Assembly (NCBI RefSeq): GCF_041431415.1
Contig: NZ_CP107845.1
Location: 1,984,001-2,048,000 of the forward strand
DNA: 64,000 nt
Origin: Streptomyces sp. NBC_00513
GTDB taxonomy: Bacteria; Actinomycetota; Actinomycetes; Streptomycetales; Streptomycetaceae
Direction of reading: 5' to 3'
The notes beneath the pieces were generated by a model. That model had not been told where the DNA came from. It made no database searches and saw nothing but the letters and a program-made list of their open reading frames with translations. The translations under genes and the position numbers were made by a program. Positions 1 through 9,066 of the stretch are shown piece by piece (position 1 is the first letter of the stretch; each line of letters begins with the position of its first letter).

Positions 1-964
1 TGCCCGTGAGGATGTTCAGTACGTCGACCAGCCAGCTGGCGAGGGTGCCGTACTCGGCCGTGCAGCTGCCGATGCGCCCGTACACGGCGGCGGTGGGCGC
101 GGCCGCCAGTTCCCGGGCGAGGGAACGGATCTCATCGGCGGTCAGGTCGCAGGCCGGGGCGACGGCCTCGGGAGTGAAACGGGCGAGGGCGTCGGCGAGT
201 TCCCCGAGGCCCTCGGTCCACTCCCCCGGCGTCCCGGGGGTCGCGAGTCCTTCCGCGAGCAGGGTGTGCGCGAGCGCGGCCAGCAGCAGGGCGTCGCTGC
301 CGGGGCGCGGTGCGAGGTGCCGGTCGGCCAGCGCGGCGGTGCGCGTGCGCCGCGGATCGACGACGACCAGGGTGCCGCCGCGGGCGCGCAGGGCCTTGAG
401 CCGGCCGGGAAAGTCCGGGGCGGTGCACAGGGAGCCGTTGGACTCGACCGGGTTCGCGCCGAGGAGCAGGAGGAAGTCGGTGCGGTCGAGGTCGGGGACC
501 GGGATGGCGAAGGGGTCGCCGAACAGCAGCCCGCTGGACACGTGCTTGGGCATCTGGTCCAGGGTGCTGGCGGTGAAGAGGTTCCGGGTGCCGAGGGCCT
601 TGAGGAGGAGCGGCGGGTAGAGGGCTCCGGCCATGGTGTGGACGTTCGGGTTGCCGAGAACGACGCCGACGGACTGGGCTCCGTGTTCCCGCACGAGGGC
701 GGGCACGGCCGCGGCGATCACCTCGTAGGCCTCCTCCCAACTCGCTTCGCGCAGCCGGCCGTCGCGGCGTACGAGAGGGGTGCGCAGCCGGTCCGGATCG
801 CCGTCGAGGGCCCCGAAGGCCGCCCCCTTGGGGCAGATGAAGCCACGACTGAACACATCGTCCCGGTCGCCGCGGGCGCCGGTGACCGTGGTGCCCTCGA
901 TGGTCAGCGTGAGGCCGCAGGTGGCTTCACAGAGGGGGCAGATGCGCAGGGCGGTGCGGGGCAT
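1..964 (-). CDS. Molybdopterin oxidoreductase (MopB family), 3' end cut by the window
   Basis: The frame runs leftward from ATG 964 and stays open to the window edge, giving 321 residues of the N-terminal part. Residues 9-16 read CPLCEATC, and a fourth cysteine lies in the ICPKG segment near residue 44. This is the CxxCxxxC...C [4Fe-4S] site of the formate dehydrogenase/nitrate reductase type Mo-bis-MGD enzymes. Further motifs fit the MopB fold: GNPNVHT, LLGANPVESNG and VVVDPRRTRTA, where the last two are typical cofactor-binding segments. The substrate cannot be told from this half. It lies downstream of a TetR gene on the same strand, 113 nt away, and may be its target. No Tat signal is visible, so it is probably cytoplasmic. 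Confidence 0.88.
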   Translation of the reverse strand, partial: MPRTALRICPLCEATCGLTLTIEGTTVTGARGDRDDVFSRGFICPKGAAFGALDGDPDRLRTPLVRRDGRLREASWEEAYEVIAAAVPALVREHGAQSVGVVLGNPNVHTMAGALYPPLLLKALGTRNLFTASTLDQMPKHVSSGLLFGDPFAIPVPDLDRTDFLLLLGANPVESNGSLCTAPDFPGRLKALRARGGTLVVVDPRRTRTAALADRHLAPRPGSDALLLAALAHTLLAEGLATPGTPGEWTEGLGELADALARFTPEAVAPACDLTADEIRSLARELAAAPTAAVYGRIGSCTAEYGTLASWLVDVLNILTG

Positions 965-1017
965 GGTCGCTCCTGGGGACGGCAGGCTGCGGTGCGGGCA
1001 CACGGGCGGGTCGAGCA

Positions 1018-1029
1018 TACCGACCGGTA
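1018..1029. promoter_or_regulatory. Candidate TetR-type operator upstream of the molybdopterin oxidoreductase
   Basis: TACCGACCGGTA is a 5+2+5 inverted repeat 54 nt upstream of the oxidoreductase ATG. Many TetR-family sites have this ACCGxxCGGT form, and a TetR gene ends 49 nt upstream. The assignment to that regulator is inference, and a 12-nt repeat in GC-rich DNA can arise by chance. Confidence 0.35.
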
Positions 1030-1077
1030 GGGAGGTTGGGGAGGGGTGCGCTCGCGGCGGTTGTGGACCCTGGAGGC

Positions 1078-1701
1078 TCAGTCCAGTACGCGGGCCAGGT
1101 AGGCCTGCATCATCGCCCGGGTTTCGGCGACGATCCCGGGGTCCCCGGCGGGGTCGACGCGGAAGGCCAACTGAATGAGCGCGTCGGTGGCCTCGACCGC
1201 CACCAGCACGGACCGTTCGAGGGCGGCGTCGCGGGTGCGGCCGAGGTGGCGGGAGAGCAGTTCGGTGAGCCGTGCGGCAACCAGGTGGTTGGGGTCGGCG
1301 GCCGGGCCCTCGGGAGGCGGCGCGGGCACCCCGAAGTCGACGAGCGCGAATCCGGGCACGCTGCGCTTCATCGCCAGGTACTCGTCCAGGACGGCGTCGA
1401 CGACGGGCCGCCAGTGGGTGGCCGGAAGGACGGCCAGCCGTTCCTCGATGCCGTCGGCGTAGCGGTCGAGATTGCGGTGGGCCAGGGCGATGGCCATGGC
1501 TCGCTTGTTCCCGAAGAAGCGGTACACGGAGCCGATGGGCACTCCGGCGCGCAGGGCGACGGCACGGGTGCTGAGGTTCTCGTACCCGGTCTCGTCCAGG
1601 AGTTCCGCGCAGGCGTCGAGGATCCGGGCGAGCCGGTCGGCGCTGCGCTGCTGGATCGGGGTCCGGCGCATGGGGTGGGCGGGGGGCACGGGATCCATCA
1701 T
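1078..1701 (-). CDS. TetR/AcrR family transcriptional regulator
   Basis: This 207-residue protein has a TetR-type helix-turn-helix at about residues 20-66. The segment LSTRAVALRAGVPIGSVYRF is the classic recognition helix of the family, followed by FGNKRAM. The C-terminal ligand domain is not of a type I can link to a known ligand. Met11 (MRRTPIQQRS) is an alternative start. The gene sits 32 nt downstream of the polytopic membrane gene and upstream of the molybdopterin oxidoreductase, all on the minus strand, so it may be co-transcribed with the genes above it and control the oxidoreductase or the whole group. Confidence 0.88.
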   Translation of the reverse strand: MMDPVPPAHPMRRTPIQQRSADRLARILDACAELLDETGYENLSTRAVALRAGVPIGSVYRFFGNKRAMAIALAHRNLDRYADGIEERLAVLPATHWRPVVDAVLDEYLAMKRSVPGFALVDFGVPAPPPEGPAADPNHLVAARLTELLSRHLGRTRDAALERSVLVAVEATDALIQLAFRVDPAGDPGIVAETRAMMQAYLARVLD

Positions 1702-1733
1702 GCCGTTCCTGGCTTCCGCTCGGGCCGGTGGCC

Positions 1734-3188
1734 TCAGTTCAGCAGGAGGCTGAGGCCACCGATGGTGTACGTGATCATCAGCGCGAGCAGGGGCAGTTGG
1801 CCGGCCACGGCCTTGGCGGGCGGGAAGAGGCGCACGGACCGGTCGTGCGCGGCGATCACTCCGAGTACGTGTCCGGTGACGACGGCGATCACCTGGAGGG
1901 CCGCGAGACCGCCTGGACCCAGTGGTGGCAAGGGTTCTGGGGCGTTGTCAGTGCCTGCTGCCATGATTACTGTGCGTGGTCCTTCGGTGACGAGGAGGGA
2001 GAAGTAGTGGGCGACGAGATAGCCGAGCGCGATCGGCACGAGTGAGTGCGCGAAGGCCGTCAGCGGGCGGGGGTGCGGGCCGCTGACGAGGCGGGTGGCC
2101 GCCGCGCACAGGCAGTACAGGGCGGCGACGAGGGCGATGGAACCGAGAAGTCCGAGGGTGGCCGTGGGGGTGCGGCCGAGAGGGGAGGTCTGAATGGCGT
2201 TGATCCAGGCGGGGCTGTCGGAGTAGCCGTCGTAGGCGGTGGAGCCGAGCAGGACACAGACGACGGCGACGAGTCCGGGCCGCTCGGGCGTCGCGTCGAG
2301 TCCGTGGAACGGATTGCGGAGGACCAGCCGGCCGTCGGAGCGACGGCCGAGGGGGGAGAGTCCGGCCAGGAGATCGGAGTAGGCCTCGAAGGGGTCTCCG
2401 TCGGCGAACCAGTTCTCGCCGAAGCGGGCGGCGAGGGCCAGTTGACCGACGACGAAGCAACCGAGGGCGATCAGGAGGGTGGTGGTGGATGCGGGATCCG
2501 GGGAGACGAGCTCCAGCCAGGTGAAGCCGAACAGCCCGACCGCGGCGGGCCATTGGCCGAGCCGGGCGGGCAGTGGGCGGTCGGGGGCACGGCGGCGCAG
2601 GGCGACGGCGAGGAGTCGGTGCAGGGTGCGGAGCGGGTTGACAAGGCGCCATACGGGGCCGAGGAGGAGGGAGGCCGGGACGAGTCCGACCCAGAGCAGG
2701 ACGTAGACGGCGCCGGGAGCGGGGTTTCGGGCGGGGCCGTCGGGACCGATGAGGAGGTGGAGCAACACGACGAGGGCGGCGGCGAGACCGAGCCCGCGCA
2801 AGGTGGTGCGGGTGGCCGGCGCGTCGGCCACCCGCTGGAACCGGGCGGGCAGGGCGAGGCCCGAACGGTCACCCCGGAAGCGGGACGTGGACCAGAGCAG
2901 ACCGAGGGCGAGGAAGGAGACGAACAGCGCGGCGAAGGCACCGGCGAAGGCGTAGAAGGGAGAGATCGGCAGATCGTGCTGGGACCCGATCCCGTGTGCG
3001 AGCAGGGTGGTCGACGGATCGGCCAGGTACGGGACCACGTCCTGGCCGGAGCGACCGCCCCCCGCGCACGGGCCCGGACAGCCGCCGGCGCCCGGGCCGA
3101 GGAGGAGCCTCGGGGCGAGAGGGAGGTCCGGGGCGAGTCGGAGGTCCGGGGCGGGGGGCAGGCCCGGGGCGAGGCCGAGGGGGGTCAT
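1734..3188 (-). CDS. Polytopic membrane protein of unknown function, last gene of a three-gene overlapping set
   Basis: The 484-residue product is strongly hydrophobic after residue 80, with roughly ten predicted membrane segments. The first 60 residues are a low-complexity Pro/Leu/Ala stretch with a repeated LAPxLPLAP pattern. The ATG at 3188 overlaps the stop of the upstream cupredoxin-like gene by four bases (ATGA), which supports this start despite the odd N-terminus. Notable polar segments inside the membrane part are AHGIGSQHDLP and WFADGDPFEAYSDLL. Relatives are, as far as I recall, sometimes labelled fenitrothion hydrolase, but I see no hydrolase motif and would not transfer that name. 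Partnership with the two upstream exported proteins is inferred from the overlaps. Confidence 0.75.
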   Translation of the reverse strand: MTPLGLAPGLPPAPDLRLAPDLPLAPRLLLGPGAGGCPGPCAGGGRSGQDVVPYLADPSTTLLAHGIGSQHDLPISPFYAFAGAFAALFVSFLALGLLWSTSRFRGDRSGLALPARFQRVADAPATRTTLRGLGLAAALVVLLHLLIGPDGPARNPAPGAVYVLLWVGLVPASLLLGPVWRLVNPLRTLHRLLAVALRRRAPDRPLPARLGQWPAAVGLFGFTWLELVSPDPASTTTLLIALGCFVVGQLALAARFGENWFADGDPFEAYSDLLAGLSPLGRRSDGRLVLRNPFHGLDATPERPGLVAVVCVLLGSTAYDGYSDSPAWINAIQTSPLGRTPTATLGLLGSIALVAALYCLCAAATRLVSGPHPRPLTAFAHSLVPIALGYLVAHYFSLLVTEGPRTVIMAAGTDNAPEPLPPLGPGGLAALQVIAVVTGHVLGVIAAHDRSVRLFPPAKAVAGQLPLLALMITYTIGGLSLLLN

Positions 3189-4228
3189 CGGACGAGGAGC
3201 TGGGTGAGGACGAGGTCGCTCTCGTGGGTCTCGACCTCGAAGAGCCCGGTGCGGTCGGCCGTCAGGATCAGGGTGGCCTCCTGGCCTGCGGGCAGGGCGA
3301 GTTCCTTGTCGTAGCCGTGGACGTGCAGGGTGTCCGCGCGGTCGCTGGTGACGCGCAGGGCCACCCGCTCGCCGCGCCCCACCTCGACGCGGCCGGGAGC
3401 GGGAACCACCTTGCCGTCCCGGACGACGACGGTGACCGTGCGGTCGGCATCCGGGGTCTCGGAGCTCCGGGGGGTCTGGGCCGGCTGGGGGGTCTGGGTT
3501 GCCTGGGGTGGCGTCGTCGGCGTGGGGGCGGCGTGGCTGTGGGACCCCTGGCCCGGGGGGCCACCGGTCAGCTCGACGGCGGCCTCGACCACCTTGCCGC
3601 CGACGGCCCAGGCGGTGTGGTCGTCGGCGTACAGGCGGACGGCCAGGGTGTGCACGCCCTCGGGCACCTGCGCCGCGGGCAGGTGGTACCAGGGGCCGTA
3701 CACCCGGGCCAGCTTGCGCCCGTCCAGTTCCAGGTGGGCGTGGCCGGCGCCGGGGAGGGCCGCGCCGCCGACACTGTCGGGGGTGAAGCGGAAGTTCTTC
3801 ACGACCAGTTGGAGGTTCCAGCCGTCCTCCGAGTCCGGCCTGGTGGTGATCCGCACCTCCGGCGCGCCCTGGGCCGGGACCTGCCGGAGGCGGTGGCCGG
3901 CGCCGTCCTGGGCACCGAGCAGGGTGCCCACGTCACCTGAGGCCTGTTCGTGGCTGGTGCCGGGTTTGTGGTGGGTGGTGGCCCGACCCCCACAGCCCGT
4001 CGCCGTGCCGCCGGCGAGCAGCAGGAGCAGGGCGACCAGAACCGCGGTGCGGACGGTTCGGCGGCGAGGACCGACCGCACGCCGGGGAGGACGGGGCAGT
4101 CGGGTCGCGCGGGTCGCGCGGGTCGGTTGGGCCGTGAGGGGTGGGCGGGCCATGCGGGGTGGGCGGGCCGTGTGGGTCGGCGCGGCGCAGGCCTCGCGGC
4201 CGATGCGGTCGGCATGGTCTCGGCTCAC
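3185..4228 (-). CDS. Putative lipoprotein with C-terminal cupredoxin-like domain
   Basis: The GTG at 4228 overlaps the stop of the upstream beta-helix gene (GTGA), giving 347 residues. After an Arg/Pro-rich start there is one hydrophobic helix ending in ATGC-G at Cys79, a weak lipobox because Ala replaces the usual Leu. Two beta-rich regions follow, separated by a Pro/Thr-rich linker. The last 80 residues have the pattern of cupredoxin-like domains that bind or sense metals (HVHGYDKEL ... GLFEVETHESDLVL), with His-x-His and a late His as possible ligands, though a full blue-copper Cys/Met set is absent. The region around residues 140-230 contains HLELDG and YHLPAAQVPEGVHTL. The protein is probably tethered outside the membrane next to its two operon partners. 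Confidence 0.7.
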   Translation of the reverse strand: MSRDHADRIGREACAAPTHTARPPRMARPPLTAQPTRATRATRLPRPPRRAVGPRRRTVRTAVLVALLLLLAGGTATGCGGRATTHHKPGTSHEQASGDVGTLLGAQDGAGHRLRQVPAQGAPEVRITTRPDSEDGWNLQLVVKNFRFTPDSVGGAALPGAGHAHLELDGRKLARVYGPWYHLPAAQVPEGVHTLAVRLYADDHTAWAVGGKVVEAAVELTGGPPGQGSHSHAAPTPTTPPQATQTPQPAQTPRSSETPDADRTVTVVVRDGKVVPAPGRVEVGRGERVALRVTSDRADTLHVHGYDKELALPAGQEATLILTADRTGLFEVETHESDLVLTQLLVR

Positions 4229-6504
4229 CGCGGGCCTCCGTTCCCGGCCCGGGGTTCGGTCGCGGCCCGGGGTTCGGTCCCGGCCGGGGGTTCGGTCGCG
4301 GCCCGGGGTTCGGTGGCGGCCGAGGGTTCGGTCCCGGCCGAGGAGTGGGTGGCGGCCCGGGGTTCGGTGGCGGCCGGTGAGTGGGTGGCGGCCGCCGCGC
4401 TCAGGGCCGGGGGCGGGCCGACCGGGGCCGGGGCGCGATCCCCGTCGGGGTCGCCGCCGGGGCCGGTCGGGCGCGCCGGCGTGCCCGGGCGGGCTTCCGG
4501 ACGGGCGGAGGCGACGACCGCCCAGAGCACCCACACCACCGCGACGAGCGCCCGTACCCAGGCGGGGCCGAGGGGGATCCAGGGAATCATCAGGACGGCC
4601 CTGTCGAAGGCGTCGAGGAGGGTCAGGACGGCCAGTAGCAGGGTGAGCCGGGCGAGCCACGGCCGGTCGGCGCGCAGGACCAGCCAGACGCCCGTCCACC
4701 ACAGCCCCAGGAGGAGCAGGGCCAGTGCCGGCACGAAGGTGGGGGTGAGGGCGGTGGTGGACCCGGCGACGTCCAGGCACAGCCCGGCGAGGCCCAGCAG
4801 CGAGGCGAGCGTCCCCCCTCGGGAGCCGCGCAGTCGGCGCCACCACAGGACTCCGCCGACCAGCAGCAGCACGGCCGCGACGGCCAACGCGATCTGGGTC
4901 TCGACCCGCTCCAGGCCTCGGGCGCCGTACCAGTCGCAGCCCGCCGGCAGCTTGCGGGCCTGGACGTTGTAGTCGGCGCAGACCAGCAGTTGGACGAGCT
5001 TGACCGGTTCGCCGGCGAGACGCGCGGAGCCGCCGGAGACGGCGCCGCGGCGCTCGCCGCACTCGGGCAGGGTGGCGGGGGTGGAACCGTCGGGTCCGTC
5101 CTGCCAGCAGTTGCCCCTGCCCTGTCCGTCCCACCAGACGTCCATGCCGTTGGGCCGGGAGGCCCCGGCCTTGTCCTTGCCGAGGATGTTGGCGGCGTAG
5201 CGGTTGTGGTGGGAGGTGTCGGCCTGCTTGGCCCACGCCTCCTCGCCGCGGATGAAGGCGGGGACGGCGCTCAGGAAGAATCCGGCGCGCTGGTGGCCGT
5301 ACACCCAGTTGCCCTCGTACAGGTTCCAGTTCCCCCCGGCGGTGATGATGCCGGTGCCGGGCGGCATGGAGATCTGCGGGCAGACCACGCCCTGCTCGTA
5401 GCCCCGTTCGATGGGAGGTTTGGCGCAGGTGCCGTCGGCGACGTGACGGTAGTAGTCCTGGTTGTTGTCGTGGATCAGGTTCCGCTCGAACCTGGCGTGG
5501 TTCTGCGGGAGCCCGGGGTGGCCGGGGAAGGCGCTGTCCATCGACGCGCCGCCCATGTTCTGGTCGAACTCGTTGTCGTGGACCCAGACGGAGTCCCCGG
5601 CCGTGCCCGAGTAGCCGACCATGTTGTGGTGGCTGCGGCAGCCGGTGATCTCGATGGAGTAGCGGGGGACGTCGTAGCCGCGGCCGTCGTTGATGTCGGA
5701 GGCGCTGCCGGGGTAGATGCCGGAGTCCCCGTTGCCGTAGGACTCGCAGTTCTTGTAGAGCCCGTGGTCGCTCGCGAAGGTCAGGAAGCCGTACTCGTCG
5801 TTCCAGCGGGTCAGTACGTCGTCGATGACGAAGCCGTCGCCGGCGAGCACGTACAGCGAGTTGAAGGTGGTGCGCTGGGCGGTGAAGTTGCGGAAGTAGA
5901 TGCCGTTGGACTTGTCGGCCCGGATGGCGTTCAGCTTCTGGTACTTGGCGTCGATGACCACGTCCTGGCGGGACGCCCCGGTGCCCTCGATCTGGAGGTT
6001 CGTCTTGCCGAGGATCGCGACGAGGTTCTGGTTGTGCCGGCACCGCTCCTGCTGCTCGTAGGACAGGATCTGGTAGCCGAGCGAGGAGTTGGGCGCCTTC
6101 AGCGTGGCGCACTCGCCCGTGGGCTTGGGGAGTGAGGGCTCCTCCTCGTACAGGCCGGGCAGGATCGCGATGTTCATCCCCGGTCGGTCCACCGCGTCCA
6201 CGGCCTCTTGGAGGTGACGGAAGCCGGTCTTCTCGCATTGCGCGTAGAGGGCGAGGTTGCGCTGTCTGAGTTCCTGCGGGAAGCCCGATATCCGGCGCTC
6301 GAAGGCGGGGCGGTCGGTCTTGCACACCAGGAGGTCGGGCTCGGCCTTGCGGTACTCGGGTACGGAGCCGCTGCCGTCGGGGAGGGTGACGGGGCGCTCC
6401 TCGTGCGCGCGGGCGGCGGGCGCGGCGGCGAGGAGGGACAGGAACGCGAGGAGGGCGGCGAGGAGCGCCGCCGGCACGGCAGGAAACCTGCGGGTCCACG
6501 ACAT
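4225..6504 (-). CDS. Secreted right-handed beta-helix protein fused to a C-terminal membrane domain
   Basis: Start ATG 6504 gives 759 residues with a clear Sec signal peptide (cleavage near ARA-HEE, residue 33). Residues about 100-430 form a parallel beta-helix of the NosD/pectate-lyase-like kind, with repeated Asn/Asp-Gly turns such as NGIYFRNF, GDGFVIDD and NLIHDNNQDYY. Many cysteines suggest an extracytoplasmic location. Residues about 535-690 contain around five hydrophobic segments, so the beta-helix is membrane-anchored through a polytopic C-terminus. The final 48 residues are a six-residue repeat (ATEPRA-like) encoded by an 18-nt tandem repeat. Its stop overlaps the start of the cupredoxin-like gene. 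The ligand or substrate is unknown; polysaccharide binding is possible. Confidence 0.78.
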   Translation of the reverse strand: MSWTRRFPAVPAALLAALLAFLSLLAAAPAARAHEERPVTLPDGSGSVPEYRKAEPDLLVCKTDRPAFERRISGFPQELRQRNLALYAQCEKTGFRHLQEAVDAVDRPGMNIAILPGLYEEEPSLPKPTGECATLKAPNSSLGYQILSYEQQERCRHNQNLVAILGKTNLQIEGTGASRQDVVIDAKYQKLNAIRADKSNGIYFRNFTAQRTTFNSLYVLAGDGFVIDDVLTRWNDEYGFLTFASDHGLYKNCESYGNGDSGIYPGSASDINDGRGYDVPRYSIEITGCRSHHNMVGYSGTAGDSVWVHDNEFDQNMGGASMDSAFPGHPGLPQNHARFERNLIHDNNQDYYRHVADGTCAKPPIERGYEQGVVCPQISMPPGTGIITAGGNWNLYEGNWVYGHQRAGFFLSAVPAFIRGEEAWAKQADTSHHNRYAANILGKDKAGASRPNGMDVWWDGQGRGNCWQDGPDGSTPATLPECGERRGAVSGGSARLAGEPVKLVQLLVCADYNVQARKLPAGCDWYGARGLERVETQIALAVAAVLLLVGGVLWWRRLRGSRGGTLASLLGLAGLCLDVAGSTTALTPTFVPALALLLLGLWWTGVWLVLRADRPWLARLTLLLAVLTLLDAFDRAVLMIPWIPLGPAWVRALVAVVWVLWAVVASARPEARPGTPARPTGPGGDPDGDRAPAPVGPPPALSAAAATHSPAATEPRAATHSSAGTEPSAATEPRAATEPPAGTEPRAATEPRAGNGGPR
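4253..4396. repeat. 18-nt tandem repeat, eight units, inside the beta-helix gene
   Basis: Eight consecutive 18-nt units follow the pattern GGTTCGGTSSCGGCCSRG without frame change. On the minus strand they encode repeats like ATEPRA. The length is a multiple of three, so copy number could change without disrupting the gene or its overlap with the next one. Confidence 0.9.
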
Positions 6505-6572
6505 GCGCGAGAGAGTAGAGCAATGTTCACCTTTTGGGATCCCCCTCGACGCGAATCGGTTCGGCGCCCGCC

Positions 6573-6620
6573 GGAACCCGTCTGAACCCGCCCGTCGGAA
6601 CCCGCCTGAACCCGCCGGTC
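6573..6620. repeat. 24-nt direct repeat in the promoter region of the beta-helix gene
   Basis: Two adjacent 24-nt copies differ at only two positions (GGAACCCGYCTGAACCCGCC plus SGTC). They lie 69-116 nt upstream of the beta-helix start. A GGCACG-rich simple stretch follows at about 6637-6677. No function is evident. Confidence 0.8.
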
Positions 6621-6799
6621 CGACGGCAGGCGCGAGCACGGGCACGGGCTCGGGCACGGGCACGCTCGGGCACGGGCAGACCGGCCGTGCGGGGACGGAG
6701 GCCGAGCGCCGCCGAACCGGGCTTCACACACCCGAACGGAGGCTCTTCGGGCCGGTAGGGCGGGCCGGCCGGAAGGTCACCGTTGACGCGGGGGGCCGT

Positions 6800-6825
6800 G
6801 AATCCTACTGTCACCCATAGGATTC
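6800..6825. promoter_or_regulatory. Inverted repeat upstream of hmgA, likely operator
   Basis: GAATCCTA and TAGGATTC form perfect 8-bp arms around a 10-nt centre, 23 nt before the hmgA start codon. The arms are AT-richer than the surroundings. The position near the promoter and start suggests a repressor or activator site. The GntR gene downstream of hmgA is the obvious candidate binder, but this is inference. Confidence 0.6.
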
Positions 6826-6848
6826 CTTCGGCAGACCGGGAGCGTTCC

Positions 6849-8177
6849 ATGAGTGACGGCGACACCAGCGAGCAGGCCAGGAAGACCGCGGAGGCGCTGG
6901 AGTACCTCACCGGATTCGGCAACGAGCACAGCTCCGAGGCCGTTCCGGGCGCGCTCCCCCACGGCCGGAACTCGCCCCAGCGCGCCCCTCTCGGCCTCTA
7001 CGCCGAGCAGCTCAGCGGCAGCGCGTTCACCGAGCCCCGCACCCACAACCGCCGCTCGTGGCTCTACCGAATCCGCCCCTCGGCGGCGCACCCGCCGTTC
7101 ACCCGCGTCGACAACGGCGGCCTGCGCAGCGCACCCTTCACCGAGACCGTGCCGGATCCGAACCGGCTCCGCTGGAACCCGCTGCCCGACCCGGCGCCCG
7201 GCACCGATTTCCTGGCCGGCCTGTGGACCCTCGGCGGGAACGGCGACGCCGCCCAGCGCGCCGGCATGGCGATCCACCTCTACTCCGCCAACGCCGCCAT
7301 GACGGATCGGGTGTTCAGCAGCTCGGACGGCGAGCTGCTGATCGTCCCCGAACGCGGCGGCCTGCTGCTGCGCACCGAGTTCGGCCTGCTCAGCGCCCGG
7401 CCGGGCGAGATGGCCCTGATCCCGCGCGGGGTCCGCTTCCGCGTCGAGCTGCTCGACGCGAACGCCCGCGGCTACGTCTGCGAGAACTACGGGCAGCCCT
7501 TCGAGCTGCCGAACCTCGGCCCGATCGGCGCCAACGGCCTCGCCGCCGCGCGGGACTTCCGGGCGCCCGTGGCCGCGTACGAGGACGTCGACCGCCCGAC
7601 CGAGGTGGTCAACAAGTACTGCGGCAACCTCTGGACGGCCACGTACGACCATTCGCCGCTCGATGTGGTCGCCTGGCACGGCACCCACGTCCCGTACGTG
7701 TACGACCTGCGCCGTTTCAACGTGATCGGCTCGATCAGTTACGACCACCCCGACCCGTCGATCTTCACCGTGTTGACCTCGCCCTCGGACACCCCGGGGC
7801 TGGCCGGGGTGGACTTCGTGGTGTTCGCCCCGCGCTGGCTGGTGGGAGAGGACACCTTCCGTCCGCCGTACTTCCACCGCAACGTGATGAGCGAGTACAT
7901 GGGCCTGATCGAGGGCGCGTACGACGCGAAGGCCGAGGGCTTCGTGCCCGGTGGCGGCTCGCTGCACAACATGATGTCCGCGCACGGCCCGGACCGGGAG
8001 ACCTTCGACCGGGCGAGCGCCGCCGAGCTGAAGCCGCAGAAGATCGACGACGGGCTGGCCTTCATGTTCGAGACCCGCTGGCCCATCGTCGCCACCGACC
8101 AGGCGGCCGGCGCCGAACACCTCCAGCGCGGATACGACGACGTCTGGCAGGGTCTGGAACGCCACTTCCGCGCCTAG
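6849..8177 (+). CDS. hmgA: Homogentisate 1,2-dioxygenase
   Basis: The 442-residue protein matches the usual length of this non-haem iron enzyme, which opens the ring of homogentisate to maleylacetoacetate in tyrosine and phenylalanine catabolism. The opening [12 protein letters not shown] is the family N-terminus. The iron site is intact: His in YFHRN, Glu in SEYMG and His in SAHGPD. The second-sphere His in [11 protein letters not shown] is also present. I chose ATG 6849 because family members begin just before this point. Other pathway enzymes are not in the window, so only this step plus a regulator is clustered here. The inverted repeat 23 nt upstream probably controls it. Confidence 0.97.
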   Translation: MSDGDTSEQARKTAEALEYLTGFGNEHSSEAVPGALPHGRNSPQRAPLGLYAEQLSGSAFTEPRTHNRRSWLYRIRPSAAHPPFTRVDNGGLRSAPFTETVPDPNRLRWNPLPDPAPGTDFLAGLWTLGGNGDAAQRAGMAIHLYSANAAMTDRVFSSSDGELLIVPERGGLLLRTEFGLLSARPGEMALIPRGVRFRVELLDANARGYVCENYGQPFELPNLGPIGANGLAAARDFRAPVAAYEDVDRPTEVVNKYCGNLWTATYDHSPLDVVAWHGTHVPYVYDLRRFNVIGSISYDHPDPSIFTVLTSPSDTPGLAGVDFVVFAPRWLVGEDTFRPPYFHRNVMSEYMGLIEGAYDAKAEGFVPGGGSLHNMMSAHGPDRETFDRASAAELKPQKIDDGLAFMFETRWPIVATDQAAGAEHLQRGYDDVWQGLERHFRA

Positions 8178-8226
8178 CATTCGCTGCACGCCCGCCCCAG
8201 ACGTCCAGCCGTACGGAGAACCACCC

Positions 8227-8976
8227 GTGACCGCCTTCGCCCCCGACTCCCTGGTGCTGAACCGGAAGTTGCCGCTCTGGTACCAGGTGTCCCAGTCGCT
8301 GCGCGCCTCGATATTGGGGCGCACCCCGGACGCCTCGCTGCGCCTGCCCACCGAGGAGCAGTTGGCCGGGCACTACGGGGTGAGCGTGCTGACGATGCGG
8401 CAGGCCCTCAAGGAGTTGGAGGGGGAGGGCCTGATCAGTCGGCACCGGCGGCGCGGGACGTTCATCGAGCCGGGGGCGCGGCGCGGGGCCCCGGTGCGGT
8501 TGTTGGGTTCGGTCGACGCGATCGTGGCCCAGCAGTCGGGTGAGCGTACGACGATTCTCGGACACGAGCGGACGGCGGTGTCCGGGGAGCTGCTGGAGCA
8601 CTTCCCGGACACCTCGGAGCTGGTCACGTACCGGCGGCTGCGCCACGACAGCGTGAGCGGCGAGCCGACGAACTGGGCGGAGAACGCGGTCCGCACGGAG
8701 CTGGCCGCATCCATCGACCTGAGCGACCTGGAACGGTTCCCGATGACCAAGGTCCTCCGTGACCTGGTCGGGGTGAAGATCAGCCGGATCACGGACACCG
8801 TGGAGGCGCGGCTCGCGGACCCGGAGACGGCCGCGCTGCTCCAGGTCCCGCTGCTGAGCCCGATCCTGCACTACACGGGTGTGACGTACGACGACGGGGG
8901 CCGGGTGGTGGACGTGGCCCGCATCCGCTACCGCGGCGACCGGTTCTCCTTCACGGTGACGGTCGACGCGCACTGA
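8227..8976 (+). CDS. GntR/HutC family regulator (UTRA domain), likely of hmgA
   Basis: The GTG start gives 249 residues. An N-terminal winged helix (PLWYQVSQSLRASI ... LPTEEQLAGHYGVS ... TMRQALKELEGEGLI) is followed by a UTRA-type ligand-binding domain from about residue 90 to the end. It follows hmgA by 49 nt on the same strand, so the two may be co-transcribed and the ligand may be homogentisate or a related acid. That role is inferred from position only. Confidence 0.87.
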   Translation: MTAFAPDSLVLNRKLPLWYQVSQSLRASILGRTPDASLRLPTEEQLAGHYGVSVLTMRQALKELEGEGLISRHRRRGTFIEPGARRGAPVRLLGSVDAIVAQQSGERTTILGHERTAVSGELLEHFPDTSELVTYRRLRHDSVSGEPTNWAENAVRTELAASIDLSDLERFPMTKVLRDLVGVKISRITDTVEARLADPETAALLQVPLLSPILHYTGVTYDDGGRVVDVARIRYRGDRFSFTVTVDAH

Positions 8977-9066
8977 GAGCGGCCTCGACCGGCCTGCGCA
9001 CACCGAGCCGGTCGAGGCACGGGGGCCCGCCCACCCGCCGACCCACGCGCCGCCCACACGCCCCGC

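Noticed and set aside
1734..3188. Fenitrothion hydrolase annotation
   Set aside because: Only a remembered label for distant relatives; no hydrolase motif is visible in the polytopic sequence.
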